Assembly: GCA_032871835.1 (NCBI GenBank)
Contig: CM065297.1
Coordinates: forward strand, 23,925,098 to 23,989,097
Source of the DNA: Dipteronia dyeriana
Lineage: Eukaryota; Streptophyta; Magnoliopsida; Sapindales; Sapindaceae
Reading direction: 5' to 3'
Length of the DNA: 64,000 nucleotides
Position numbers and translations under genes: made by a program. Below, in pieces: positions 43,695 through 55,195 of the stretch (positions within the stretch are counted from its first letter, which is position 1; each line of letters starts with the position of its first letter). The notes beneath the pieces were generated by a model. The model was given only the letters and a program-made list of their open reading frames with translations. It was not told the DNA's origin and searched no databases.

Positions 43695-45947
43695 ATGTCT
43701 GGAACACCATCAACGAGAACAAGTTCTACTTAAGGCCAAGACCATCAACGTCCGTTGCTTAGCCAATCAACTAGTGATGGGATTAATAATATAGATGTTG
43801 AATTTAATGCTCTTGAGTGTGATAGCAATGTTATTGAAAATGGAAAAAGAAAGTTGACATCGAATGTGTGGCTTCATTTTGATAGAAAAAAGCATGATGA
43901 TGTATGGAATGCTATTTATAAAAATTGTAAAAAGAGATTATCGGCAAAGAGTAGAAGTGGAACAACTCATCTGCATGGACATTTGGAGCGATGTCCCCGT
44001 AGAGTATTTCATGATGTCAAACAAATGATAAAAGCAACGAAAACAAAAGAGGGAGATGTAAAACCTAGTACTTTTCAATTTGATCAAGATATTGCTAGAA
44101 GAGAGCTTGCAAATATGGTCATTTTGCATGAGTACCCGCTTAGTATTGCAGATCATTCCGGGTTTCAAAGATTTCTTCTCTCTGTTCAACCAATGTTTAA
44201 AATACCCACTAGGAATACATTGAAAAGTGATATCATGAAAATGTATGAGTATGAGAGGGTTAAAACATTAGATTTATTAAAGTGAAATAAAGGGAGGATT
44301 GCAATCACTACTGACATGTGGACATGCAACAATCAAAGGAAGGGGTTTATGGCAATCACAACACATTTTGTGGACAATGAGTGGGCGTTACAAAGTTGAA
44401 TCATAAGGTACTATATCAAACCTATTTTATAGATTTACTTGAATTAATTGTAATTTATTAATAGCTTGTGATTGTAATTTCTTAATAGTTTTAATTATTA
44501 ATATAGTTTCTTGTGCTATTATCTTTTATAGGTTTGCACATGTTCAATGTCCACACACTTCTTTGGTGCTTGCTGATGCGATGATGGATTGCATACTAGA
44601 TTGGCATCTTGAGAAAAAGGTGTTTGCTTTAACTGTGGATAATTGTAGAACTAATAATGCTATGATTCCAATTATCTTATACAAACTTTCTAGGGACTCA
44701 ACTTTGTTGAATGGAGAAATGTTTCATATGCATTGTTCTGCGCATATATTAAATTTGGTAGTGAAGGAGGGTCGATGTCATTAATGATAGTATTGATAGG
44801 ATTCAGGGTAGTGTCTCTTATTGGACAGGATCACCGAAGAGAGAGGAAAAGTTTCTTGAAACTGTTCGTGAATTAGAAATTGTGAGCACTAAAAAGTTGG
44901 CCATAGATTGTAAAATGAGGTGGAATTCTACATTTCTAATGATTCGTTCTGCTGTAATTTATAAGACTGTTTTTCCTCGTTTAAGACAAAGGGATTCACA
45001 ATTTAAATGTGTGCCAACCGAGAATGATTGGGTGTTTGCAAAAGAGATTAGTGATAGGCTTGAAGTGTTTTTTGTGGCAACTAAACAATTTTCAGGAACC
45101 AAGTATCCTACGGCCAACAATTATCTACCAATCTTGTGTGACATTAGGTATGCCATTAGTCAATGGGGTACATCCACAGTTGAAGAAATAAGACTAATGG
45201 CATTAGCTATGGCACGAAAGTTTGATAGTTATTAGAGTGAGTTTCATGGTTTAATGGTTGTGGCAACAATTTTGGATCCTAGATTTAAGATGAAAATCAT
45301 TGACTGTTACTTTCCTATTATCTATGGAGACAGAGCTTCTGGTGAGATAAAAAAGGCTCAAGATATTTTATTGAGGATAGTTAGAGAGTATGAGGGAAAG
45401 TTGAAAGCTTCAAGTTATTCCTCAAGTGGTGATCCTACAATTGTTTCATCGTCTCAACCAACAATGGTTCATTCAAGATTAAATTCTTTGTCTATATTTG
45501 ATCAGTCTCTTAGTTCGGCCCCTTCTGTTACTACTCAAATGAAGATGAAGTTGGATTATTATTTGGATGAACCTGTCATTCCAAGAGCCGATAATTTTGA
45601 CATATTAATGTGGTGGAATGTAAATGCATCTAAGTATCCTACTTTGCAATGCATAGCTAGAGATATTTTGGCTATTCCTGTCTCTACGGTTGCATCTGAG
45701 TCAACTTTTAGCACTAGCGGTAGATTTGTGAGTCATCACCGTAGTAGGTTGCATGCACAGACAATAGAGGCATTAATTTGTACTCAAGATTGGTTATGGA
45801 CTCAATTAAATGGTATGAATATTATATTGTCTATTGAATATGTTATATTATTTATTTTATATTTTAAAACTCATATTTTGCTTCTAATTTGATTCAACAG
45901 TGGAAAGCAAATTTGAAGCATTTGAGAAAGAAGATGATAATGAATGA
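43695..45947 (+). pseudogene. hAT transposase, three exon-like parts with several lesions
   Basis: The natural start is ATG 43695 (MSGTPSTRTSST), stopped by TAA at 43731. The frame then runs on through the BED-type zinc finger (VWLHFDRKKHDDVW, C..H..C pattern to HLERCPRR). A TGA at 44283 precedes AITTDMWTCNNQRKGF with the first catalytic Asp, and another TGA lies at 44397. A GT..AG intron (44408-44531) leads to ALTVDNCRTNNAM with the second Asp. A frameshift near 44773 and a TAG at 45233 follow, then the dimerisation region WWNVNASKYPTLQCIARDIL and ASESTFSTSGRFVSHHRSRL. A last intron (45813-45900) leads to a short final exon ending at 45947. An intact protein would bind the subterminal repeats and excise the element. 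Confidence 0.9.
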
Positions 45948-46409
45948 TGTTTGATGAGGTAAAATAATTTCGTTATTAATGAGTTTATAACTATTGATTT
46001 TAATTGAAAGTATACCTACTATTTTCAATTTAATATTGTAGGAATTAACATGGAAGTGATTTGTGAAACACTTGGTGATAAATTTGGTGATGAAACTTGG
46101 AAGTGGAAATGAGATGATAGATGAAAATGTTTGGTGTGGTTGTGATTTGTGAACTTGTCTTTTTATTTATTTGTGTTCTATGTACTTTTGATATTTTCAT
46201 GGACTTATGTATTATGAATTTATAGATTATGTACTTAACTAATTATAGATTAACATTTAAGAACCTAGATTATGATCATTTGAATTATATTTGGTTATTT
46301 TCTTTTTATGGTTAATATTGTTTTGTATCAAGTAGGGAATTAGAGATGAAAACTTAATTCAATTGAGTATGAAACAAGTGATTCCACTTAGAAATTACAA
46401 GTGAAAAAT

Positions 46410-46640
46410 TGCAGCTTTGTGGGTTACGGGTTACGGGTTACGGGTTACGGGTTTATGGGTTTATGGGTATTCCACGGGTGAAGCATCCACCCGCGAACCC
46501 GTATTGGTCGGCGGGTTCACGGGTGAGAGTATGGGTGTAGCTATAACCCGTGGGTCCGTGCCCACAGGCGAACCAGTTTATCTACGTGGGTTCGAGGGCG
46601 GACGGGCGTGGGTGAGGAAAATTTTCACGGGTGAGGGTTT
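46410..46640 (+). repeat. Subterminal GGGTT-type repeats of the hAT element
   Basis: GGGTTAC occurs four times in a row at about 46421-46452, followed by two GGGTTTAT units, then scattered ACGGGTG/CCCGCG words up to the TIR. The left end has the opposite-strand equivalent at 41415-41585 (GACCCG, GAACCCG, CGGGT). Confidence 0.8.
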
Positions 46641-46684
46641 GGATTTTGTAAAACCTGTCTGAACCCAACCCGTTGCCATCCCTA

Positions 46685-47358
46685 GTCTTGTCAACACTAC
46701 CCCTAGTGTAACCATTGTCTAAGAGATATTGGGTGAGACGCTCATACCAAGCCCTTGGTGCTTGTTTCAACCCATATAAAGCTTTCATGAGATGATAGAC
46801 ATGATTAGGGTGGTAAGGATCTACAAACCCTTTGGGTTGCTCAACAAATACTTCCTCTTGTAAGTAACCATTAAGGAAGACACTCTTAACATCCATTTGA
46901 TATAACTTGAACTTATGCAAACAAGAAATAGATAGAAGAAGCCTAATGGACTCAATCCTAGCAACGGGAGCAAATGTCTCCTCAAAGTCAATACCCTCAA
47001 TTTGAGAGTATCCTTGTTCTACAAGCCTAGCCTTGTTTCGCACAATGTTGCCATCCTCATCAGATTTGTTCCTATATACCCACTTGGTGCCTATCACATT
47101 GGTGTTCTTAGGCCTAGGAACTAGAGTCCAAACCTCATTCCTTTCAAATTGGTTAAGCTCTTCTTGCATGGCAAGAACCCAAAATTCATCTTTTAAAGCT
47201 TCATCAATTTTCTTGGGTTCTATTTGAGAGGTGTAATATGTGTAGCTAATTAGATTAGTCGTTTGATGCCTAGTCTTAACACTCTCACTAACCTCTCCAA
47301 TGATGTCCTCTTTGTCATGGAGTTTCCTAACCCATGAAGCAGGTTCTTTTGAGTTCAA
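46685..47358 (-). pseudogene. Copia RT N-terminal half
   Basis: Contains [80 protein letters not shown] (first catalytic Asp) and [16 protein letters not shown], the standard order of copia RT fingers and palm. The frame runs into the hAT end about 20 codons before the YVDD motif. The frame upstream is closed by TAA at 47380-47382, between integrase and RT. Confidence 0.92.
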
Positions 47359-47379
47359 TGGAGGAATCCTATCAATAGG

Positions 47380-48369
47380 TTATGTCATGTCATCATTAAG
47401 ACTAGTCTTTTCAACATTAGAGACATCAACAACCTTCTCCAAAGGTGAGTCATCAACTAAATCTACCTCCTCCTCATGGTCATTAGATTTGAGTCTAGTA
47501 TCATCAATGACAACATTAGATGATTCCATTACGGTTCTAGTCCTTAGATTGAAAACTCTATAGGCTCTACTATTCAAGGCATAGCCAATGAAGATACCCT
47601 CATCACTCTTAGCATCAAATTTTCCAAGTTGATCATGGTCATTCAAAATGTAGCATTTGCTTCCAAAAGTGTGGAAGTAGCTAACACTTGGCTTCCTACT
47701 TTTCCATAACTCATAGGAGGTTTGCCTAGTGTGAGGTCTAAGGAAGACTCTATTTCCTATGTAGCAGGCTGTATTGACAGCCTCGGCCCAAAGATTCCCA
47801 GGGACATTGTTTCTAAGCAACATCACACGGGCCATTTCTTGAAGAACCCTATTTTTTCTCTCAACAACTCCATTTTGTTGAGGTGTCCTAGGAGCTGAAA
47901 ACTCATGAGAAATGCCTAGACTATTGCAAAAGTTTTCAAAGTGGACATTCTCAAATTCCTTCCCATGGTCACTCATAATCCTCTTAATGCTTTTAATCTT
48001 GGAGTTCATTTCATTTTGAATTTTAGAGCAAAGCATTTTAAACTTGTCAAAAGTTTTAGATTTTTCTCTAAGGAAATAAGTCCATGTGTACCTAGAGAAT
48101 TCATCTACACACACAAAAATGTATCTGTTTCCACCTAAACTCTCGGTTTGCATAGGAACCATAAGATCCATATGGAAAAGCTCTAGAGGTTCTTTGGTGG
48201 TTATATAATTGCCCTTTTTGTGCATACTTTTGGTTTGCTTCCCTTGTTGGCAAGGTCCACAAACTCCATTAACCTTTTTCCTAAGCTTGGGAAGGTCTCG
48301 TACAACATTGAACTTATCTAAGATTCTTAAATCCCTAAAGTTCATGTGACCAAGTCTTTCATGCCACAA
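47380..48369 (-). pseudogene. Copia integrase
   Basis: A 329-codon frame that opens with the gag-pre-integrase/zinc region (MWHERLGHMNFRDLRILDKF, then CGPCQQGKQ). The core has Asp in FHMDLMVPM, Asp in IMSDHGKEFEN and Glu in PQQNGVVERKNRVLQEMAR. It ends with the copia-type continuation SYFHTFGSKCYILN and GIFIGYALNSRAYRVFNLRT. It is closed at both sides by single stops (48370-48372 TAG, 47380-47382 TAA) in the same frame as its neighbours. Confidence 0.93.
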
Positions 48370-49440
48370 CTATATTTGTTCATCATTGGACACAATACAA
48401 GACACACTTCTAGCCTCAAGACAATAGCAATTGTCACTAGACCTCATACCTTTTAACAAGGTTTGTCCATTAGGCAATAGGATAGAACAATCATTTTTCC
48501 TAAACAAGACGGAAAGTCCATCATCACTAAGATGTGAAATGCTTATCAAATTGGATTTTAGACCATCAACATACAAATCATTGGACAAGGAAGGTAATCC
48601 GGGAATGGAAATGGTTCCCTTTCCTTTGTCCTTCTTTTTGGATCCATCACCAAAGGTGACATTTCCTCCATCCTCCATCACAAGAGTCTTAAAGAAACTC
48701 TTATTTCCAGTCATATGCCTAAAGCACCCACTATCCAAATACCAAAAATCATAAGAATGAGCTTTCAAAACAATTTGTGCAACATGGCAAAGGTGTTCAT
48801 CCTTTCTAATCCACCAAGGTGCAGTATTTTCCTTCCTAGTGGTCAATGGTACATTGGCTCTAAATGTCCTAGGATCATGCAAAGGTGTTCCACTTTTCCT
48901 AGTCACATGCATCATGGCTCTAGGTATCCTAGGATCATGCATCATGGCTCTAGATGTCCTAGGATCATGCTTCATGGCTCTAGCTTTTTTCTTTTCTATC
49001 ATGTTTTCAATTCTACACAATTTGATATACCTAAAGCAATTTGGTCTAATAAGACCATCAATACCACAAAAATGACATGTAGGTAAAAAGTTAGGAATTA
49101 TACCATATCCTTGAGGATGCATTGGAGCTTTCCCATGTCTTTGTGATTGTCTTGCTTGTTGTTGAGGAGCTTTCCTTCTTTATTATTGAGCAAGACTTGA
49201 TTGCTTCCTTGGTTGAGCTTGCATGATAGGTGTCTTCCCTTTGTGAGCTTTTGGTTGAGGGAAGTTAACTTGAGGAGCCCTTGTAGGATGAGCTTGAGGT
49301 GGGCTTCTTGGAACCACCTTCACTTGAGCACTATTTGAACACTCTTCTAGATCAAACTTCTTCCTAGGAGTTTGATAAGGAGAGGGCCCATTGAAGTTCA
49401 TGCTTCTTACAAAAATGGTCTTGCTTGGAGTGGAGGACAT
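48370..49440 (-). pseudogene. Copia protease region and downstream gag linker
   Basis: The frame 48370-49122 includes a CHFCGIDGLIRPNCFRY zinc-knuckle-like segment, repeated RTSRAMMHDPRIPRAMMHD units and the protease motif WYLDSGCFRHMTGNKSFF (catalytic Asp in LDSG). The part 49183-49440 is the same frame upstream of a TAA at 49183-49185. The tandem HDPR.(S/P)RAMM units at 48890-48980 are a small coding repeat. Protease would process the Gag-Pol product. Confidence 0.85.
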
Positions 49441-50915
49441 CTTGTCATCTTCAAACCCAAGCCCCTGTCACTTGGCCTCTTTCCAACATCTAACATGTGG
49501 TCAAGTTTCTTGGTGCTAGAGTTCATCTTGGCCAACAAATCTCTAGCATCTTCAAGCTTTTTCTTCAACCCTTCTTTACTCTTCTTAGATCTTTCCAACT
49601 CTTCATTTAGTTGGTCAACTTGAGTTGAGAGGTCTATGTTTTCTTCTTTTAATCTCTTGATCTCATTCTTGTTCTTTAATCTTGAGCTCTCAAACTTAGC
49701 CATGTAGTCCTTGAGATCCATCCTATCCACACTTCCATTTGTGGATTGTGATAAAGATCCATCATCACTTGAGTAGTCTTCCTCTTGATTATCATTCTCT
49801 TCTTCACTAGCATCTTTGCTCCTAAGAGATGATGTAAATGCTATGAAGTTAGCCATGAGTTCTTCATCATCCGAAGACTCATCTCCTTCATTAGAGTTAT
49901 CACTGTCACTCTATGTGGCAGCCATCACTTTTCCTTTCTTCTTGTTCTTGTGATTTGCACATTCCGGGGTAAAGTGACCTATTCCACCACATTTATAGCA
50001 TTGGACTCCTTTCTTCTCGGTCTTTTCTTGCCTAGGCTCAAACTTTTTGAAGGGAGCCTTTTTCTTCAAGTCTTGACCCTTAGATCCAAAGCCTTTCTTC
50101 TCGGACTTGTAGAATTTCTTGAACTTCCTCATTAGCAAGGCCATCTCTTCATCCGAGTCATTACCTTCCTCCTTCTCAACTTTGGAGGCTTTTAAAGCAA
50201 TATCTTTTTGCTTCTTTGATGGTATGGGGTTAGGACATTTCCTAGATTCATAAGCTAGAAGCCTCTCAATCACTTCACTAGGCTTCATATCCTTATACCC
50301 ACTGTTCTCTTCAAAAGCCGTCACCTTAGACTCAAATCTATCGGGTAGAGATCTCATAATCTTCTGCTTGATTTTCCTATCCGAATAAGGATCACCAAGA
50401 TGATGACTTTTGTTCACAATGTCCATCAACCTTACTTCAAAGTAGTTGAAGCACTTATTCTCATCTATCTTGAGCAATTCAAATTGTGTTTGGAGAACTT
50501 GAAGCTTCGATTCCTTAACCACCTCGGTTCCCTCATGTGCAACTTCTAGGATGTCCCATGCTTCCTTAGCTATCATAGTATTTTGAACCAACTTGTATTG
50601 GTTATCATCCATTGCACAAAGGATGGCATGTATTGCCTTCCTATTCCACTTTGAAGCCTCAAACTCTTGTGCATTCCACTGAGCCTTTGGTTTGAGTACA
50701 TCATCTCCTCCATCCGCAGGAATCATCATGGGTGGAGTGTAGCCATCTTCAACTGCCATCCATGCTCTGTCATGAATTTGGAATATGTACGACTCCATCT
50801 TGCCTTTCCAAGAGGCATAATTCAATCCGGTGAAGAGTGGAGGTCTAGTGCTGGAAGCTCCCTCATTGCCACCGTTTCCACTCATTGTGTTTATGAATGA
50901 ATGATAAGAATGCAA
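49407..50915 (-). pseudogene. Copia gag
   Basis: Starts MHSYHSFINTMSGNGGNEGA; a natural start may be the second Met (MSGNGG) at 50885. The UBN2/gag body has LFTGLNYASWKGKMESYIFQ and WDILEVAHEGTEVVKESKL; the zinc knuckle is CYKCGGIGHFTPEC near residue 310. A TAG at 49911-49913 breaks the frame after VMAAT. The same frame resumes with a coiled coil (49407-49856, KRLKEENIDLSTQVDQLNEE). A frameshift near 49450 then separates it from the pol frame. Gag forms the particle in which reverse transcription occurs. Confidence 0.9.
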
Positions 50916-50997
50916 GTGTATGAATGGTCAACACAAACACACAAAATGCAACACATACCAAAATGAGCAAGGATCACCTATGTATGTCTAGGAACCT

Positions 50998-51009
50998 GCT
51001 CTGATACCA
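50998..51009 (-). promoter_or_regulatory. Primer binding site of the inner copia element (tRNA-iMet)
   Basis: The minus strand reads TGGTATCAGAGC two bases after the LTR end. This is the complement of the 3' end of plant initiator tRNA-Met and the standard copia primer site. Confidence 0.93.
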
Positions 51010-51011
51010 AT

Positions 51012-51903
51012 TGAAACAAATATTATGGTGTGTAATATTAATCTAGAGGGGGGGGGGGGTTAATAGATTTTAATTAATTTTTTACCCAATTTTCGTTAAC
51101 AATCAAATTGATGTAAATGCCCCTAATTAGTCACAATAATATCATAAGTGTAATAAATACGGAAATAATAAAAACACTTGAGATATACGTGGAAACCCTC
51201 CAAATGGAAAAAGCCACGGGCTGATGAGTGCGCCACTCTAGAACCTCGAATCCACTAATGACAAGGAATTACAACCTAATCCCGGTTTAATCCACCACCA
51301 CTACCTAATCCCTGTATAAGTGAACCTAGTTCATCTTGCTTATGCTTTAAGCTACCTACTCCCGGAAGCAACATAAGTCTAACTTCTCAATGAAGAGATA
51401 AAGTGTCCTAAGTGAATATGTGATGATATTCAATGAACAAACAAGGCTAGGAAACCCTATATGCTTATCTAGGATAATGAGATGACAATTAATGCAATCC
51501 TAGATGTCAAGTGCTAAATGACATGTTCAAATAGCTTAGCTAAACATAGATCAATCAATCCTATGAAGCTATCATAATACAACACTCAATCATGTCATCA
51601 CAACAATCTCTAATTTGTATCTAGAAATATTCTAAGAGAATACAATTAATTAAAGAGATGGTTTAGCAAGCAAAAACACTTAACTTGTAAGAAGATAATG
51701 AAGAGCTTACCAAACAAGATGTGATGAAGCAACCCTATCCATAGATGCACTCTAGATGAACTTAGAAGATGCAAGATGAAGATTTGATGCACATGGGAAT
51801 GCTTTGAGTGATTAAAAATGAGTTCTTGGATGTGTTTTTCCTTTGAAATGTGTTCTAAGGAAAATATATGATATTTTGAACTCTTACACAACCTTAAGAC
51901 AAT

Positions 51904-51938
<35 letters not shown>

Positions 51939-52591
51939 TCCAAACAAAGTGATGTCGTTTTGGAAAAAATATTCCAGCTTCTTCATTGTGCGCAGGTCGA
52001 GTAGCGCACTGTCTAAAACTTTCAATAGGCGCTGATCGAGTGGCGCAACACAAGCGCAAAACCATCAGAATGTTTACGCTGGTGGGGCTGCGCCTGTCGA
52101 GTAGCACACCACCAGCGCATGCCCACTTTTTACATCTTTGCGCGGGTGCAGTAGCGCAACCCAATGGCGCAACACTAGCGATAGTCCACTATGAATGTTG
52201 CACTAGTGAGGTGTGCTTGTCGAGTAGGGCACCACCAGCGCAATTCCTACTTCAACACTCAAACAACCATACAAGCAACAAGTATAAGAGTGATGAAAAT
52301 GCATCCTATTTTAATACCTAGCATGACATAAAACTTTCATAGCAAGATGCAAATAGGTCAACAAGAGTCATTTAAACTAAAATGCACACAAGAAAACACT
52401 CAACACATATGATCAAGAGTTATGCATGAATATGTGAGTGTGTGCAACTATCTCTTCAAAGTAAGTAAGCACAAGAATGTTACCTTTGGAGCTTCTCCTC
52501 TTGAGGTCTTGAGAGCCTAAGCTACCCTTACATGAAACCCAACAATGTGGTTGTTTACAAAATAAGCCAATCAACAAATGAGGACTTTTCA
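51012..52591 (-). repeat. 5' LTR of the inner copia element
   Basis: Matches 37562-39182. The G run here is 12 (51048-51059), and a TA run of about 26 lies at 51907-51933. The GC-rich patch of GCGC.GGTCGAGT words is at 51988-52240. The outer end abuts the Tat sequence at ACTCC (52592-52596). Confidence 0.95.
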
Positions 52592-53254
52592 ACTCCAAGC
52601 GAACACATCTATGTATTCTTTAAGTAGATCAATGAGGCTTTGTTTGTCTCTTCCTTCCAGGTTGGCCTCGATCTTGACTGTTTTGTCTGGTTCATCTTTT
52701 TTCAAGGTGATTTCTTCAATTGGTTTAGTGTTGGATTTGTTCGGCTCTTCCCTTGGATCGAATTCGAATGATAGTGGATCTCTATTCTTACCAGACTGTG
52801 TTATAGTGCAAACCTGCTCATCATTCTTGTCTTTGTATACTAACAAGTTAGCTCTTCGGGCCATCTCTTGGGATCCCTTGACTATACCGACCCCCTGTTC
52901 AGTCGGGAACTTGATCATTAAGGCATATGTGGCTGTTACGGCCTTAGTTTTATTCAGGAATGGCCATCTCAATAGTGCATTATATGGCCAATTGTCCAAG
53001 TCTACCACCACGAAGTCGAGCAATACAGTTCTCTGGCAAGGTGCTACTCCAATCTTCACAGGTAACTTTACCATCCCGCGTGACCTGACCTCAATTCCCC
53101 CGAATTCTCTGAGTAGAGTATGGAAAGGCTGTAGGTTCTTTCGGTCTAACCTGAGTTGATCGTAGACGGCTACATTGAGAATGTCTGCTAAACTTCCATT
53201 ATCTATCAGGATTCTCCTGACTTCCCGGTGACCAATCTGGGCACTTATGACCAT
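52592..53254 (-). pseudogene. Tat protease region and start of RT
   Basis: Contains the aspartic protease motif ILIDNGSLADIL (Asp-Asn-Gly-Ser, about residues 15-26) and the typical LRLDRKNLQPFHTLLREFGG. The frame continues to LKEYIDVFAWS, the very start of the RT finger region, where the copia element cuts in. The frame is open for 221 codons, the best preserved stretch of the Tat element. Confidence 0.9.
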
Positions 53255-53674
53255 AGCGTCATTTGGCCGAACATCGACGCCGTGTGAGTCTATTTCTGTG
53301 AATGTTATTGGGTCCTATCCTTTCTTTACCCTTTTCGGGTCTGGCTCGACCGAGTTTACATCAAAGTTATGTCTTGCTTCTACCGCCTCTCTGATTTCCT
53401 ATGTTCGCTCTCAGTTACTTCTCTTAGTGGATGGTCCCCCAAAGATCGTATGTATTACTTGATTGGCCTCTGGACTGGCCCTTTGACCAGAGCTGTGATC
53501 GGCCCTGATCACTTTCTTTGCTTCTGACTTCTCATCCTTTTTCAAGATCACATCTTGTAGATGTCCTTCCCGAATGATGGTTTCTATGTAATCTCTGAGC
53601 TGGTAACACTTGGAAGTTTAATGACCGGTTTCCTTGTGGAACCTCCAGTATTTGGTTGTATCTCACCGAGCAAA

Positions 53675-55148
53675 CTAAGATTGACGGTGTGGTTCTTGTA
53701 CCATATTCTTTGTTTCCATAACGGTCATGATTTCCTCCTGTTTTTTTCGAAGAGGGGTGTAGTTGGTGTATCTGCCTCGGTATTTTTCCGTGATCTGTTC
53801 GACATTACTCCCATTTCCCCCGTCCTTGCTTTTTTCCTTGTCGTTTCCTTTTTGCTTTCCCTTTTGGTTATGCACTTTGGACTCGGCGTCCTTTTGTTCG
53901 AGTTTTCCTCCACGCATGTAGCATCCTCTAGTGGCTAACTCTTCTTTTTTGGCTAGTGCATATCCTTCTGTCATGTCCATCATATCTGCATATCTGGTCA
54001 AACGAGCTCTTCTTAAATCAAATGATAGTTGTCCATTCTGCAGATTGTTGATGAATGCAACAATTATTGCTTCATCATTTGCACTGCCAATTTCTGATAC
54101 TGCTTGGCCGAATCTCCCCAGATACTTCTTCAGCGACTCATCTTTCCCTTGCTTTATTTGAGAAAGGTAAGCCACCGACTTTTTCCTATGAACATTGCTC
54201 AGAAATTACCTTGAAAAACTCCTGCTCAGTTCACTGAAACTTCTGATGCTTGCTGAGGGCAATCTCCCGAACCACCTTGAGCCAGTGTCTCCCAGAGTTT
54301 GTGGAAAGTTGGGACACAGTAAGGGATCACTGTGGGCATACTGAGCCATGACACTTTTATAGCATCTGACATGCTCCTTAGGGTCTGTGTCTTTCTTGAA
54401 CTGCTCCACGTGCGGCATCCTGAACCTTTTTGGAAATGGGGTCCGTAAGGGTGAATGGACTGTCAGAATCATCATCAGATAAATCGTTATACCCATAACG
54501 TCTGACCAGTGTGTCCATTTGATGCCTATTATTCTCAACTTCTCGAGTTAGGCTCTGGATTATGACGTCTCTGTCTCCCACCGGACTTCCCTGATGGTTC
54601 AACCTTTGGGTGATCGTCATTCCTCTTTCTAGTTCTTCACTTTGATGCCGGGTTTCACGTATGATTCTGTGATGACGCTTGCGATGGTGTGGATTGCTAT
54701 CTTCTGATGACGACTGATCCCTATACCGGTCATGTTTGCGGTGTCTAGCACGGACTGTCTGTTCCTGGTTCTGCTTTTGGCGTGGTCGTTCCTCTTCAGG
54801 TGTTTCACGTCCAACCTGATTAATTGGAGTAGAGTTCCTTCATGCTTCCGGTATATTTAATTCTGGCCCTACTACAACCGAACGAAGCCACACAGGTGGG
54901 AGATTAGGTGTTTGTGCTTCTGCAGCCAGTAGATCAACTCCTTCCTTTGATGCGTCTGCCACCAATTGTTGTAACGCCTCTCGGAAGCGTTATGTCAGGT
55001 CTCCGCTGGTCGGAGGAACTTGCTGGATCCCTGCCAGGAATGTAGGTTAGTTCTCTGTTGTTGCAGCGAGATCTCGTGAGCTACTGCCAACATGGAAGTT
55101 ATCTGGAGATTTTTGGACATCCCCATAACTGTTTCTGCTTCCTGCCAT
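53675..55148 (-). pseudogene. Tat gag
   Basis: A plausible ATG lies at 55148 (MAGSRNSYGDVQKS), 48 bases after the LTR, stopped early by TAA. The middle carries basic and acidic low-complexity sequence (HDRYRDQSSSEDSN). A frameshift near 54450 precedes the core gag domain: HVRCYKSVMAQYAHSDPLLC, DTGSRWFGRLPSASIRSFSE, then after a stop at 54206 AYLSQIKQGKDESLKKYLGR and ALAKKEELATRG. This is the retrotransposon gag family (PF03732 type). Stops at 54206 and 53675 prevent a full product. The link to protease (53255-53674) has no clear frame. Confidence 0.85.
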
Positions 55149-55177
55149 CGCTTTTGATTAAGTTGGAGGTTCACGCC

Positions 55178-55193
55178 CCTCCTTCTGGCGCCA
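55178..55193 (-). promoter_or_regulatory. Primer binding site of the Tat element
   Basis: Minus strand TGGCGCCAGAAGGAGG directly follows the LTR end, after two spacer bases. The TGGCGCC start is characteristic of Tat/Athila-type gypsy elements. Confidence 0.85.
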
Positions 55194-55195
55194 AT

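Larger units (their letters stand above)
41403..46684 (+). mobile_element. Ac-like hAT transposon nested in the copia RT, TSD GTCTTGTC
   Basis: Ends are TAGGGATGACAA and, from the right, TAGGGATGGCAA. The 8-mer GTCTTGTC is repeated exactly at 41395-41402 and 46685-46692. Inside on the plus strand is a hAT transposase with a BED-type finger and the C-terminal hAT dimerisation region. Both subterminal regions are dense in GGGTT/CCCG words (GACCCGCACCC on the left, GGGTTACGGGTTACGGGTTA on the right), the kind of repeats Ac-family transposases bind. Its target was the copia RT, so it is the youngest of the three nested insertions. Confidence 0.95.
37562..52591 (-). mobile_element. Ty1/copia retrotransposon (SIRE/Maximus-like) nested in the Tat RT
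   Basis: LTRs of 1621 bp (37562-39182) and 1580 bp (51012-52591) both start TGAAACAAATATTATGGTGT and end GAGGACTTTTCA. The target duplication is ACTTC on the left and ACTCC on the right, one base different. The PBS TGGTATCAGAGC, complementary to initiator tRNA-Met, sits just inside the right LTR; the purine tract AAATGGAGGGAT sits just inside the left LTR. Order from right to left: gag, protease, integrase, RT, RNase H, as in copia elements. Long LTRs, the long 3' non-coding region and the RT sequence favour SIRE/Maximus. A hAT transposon splits the RT; without it the element is about 9.7 kb. Confidence 0.95.

Noticed and set aside
46421..46470. Interstitial telomere
   Set aside because: Only a few GGGTTAC/GGGTTTAT units, none exactly the plant TTTAGGG unit, located in the hAT subterminal region where such words are expected.
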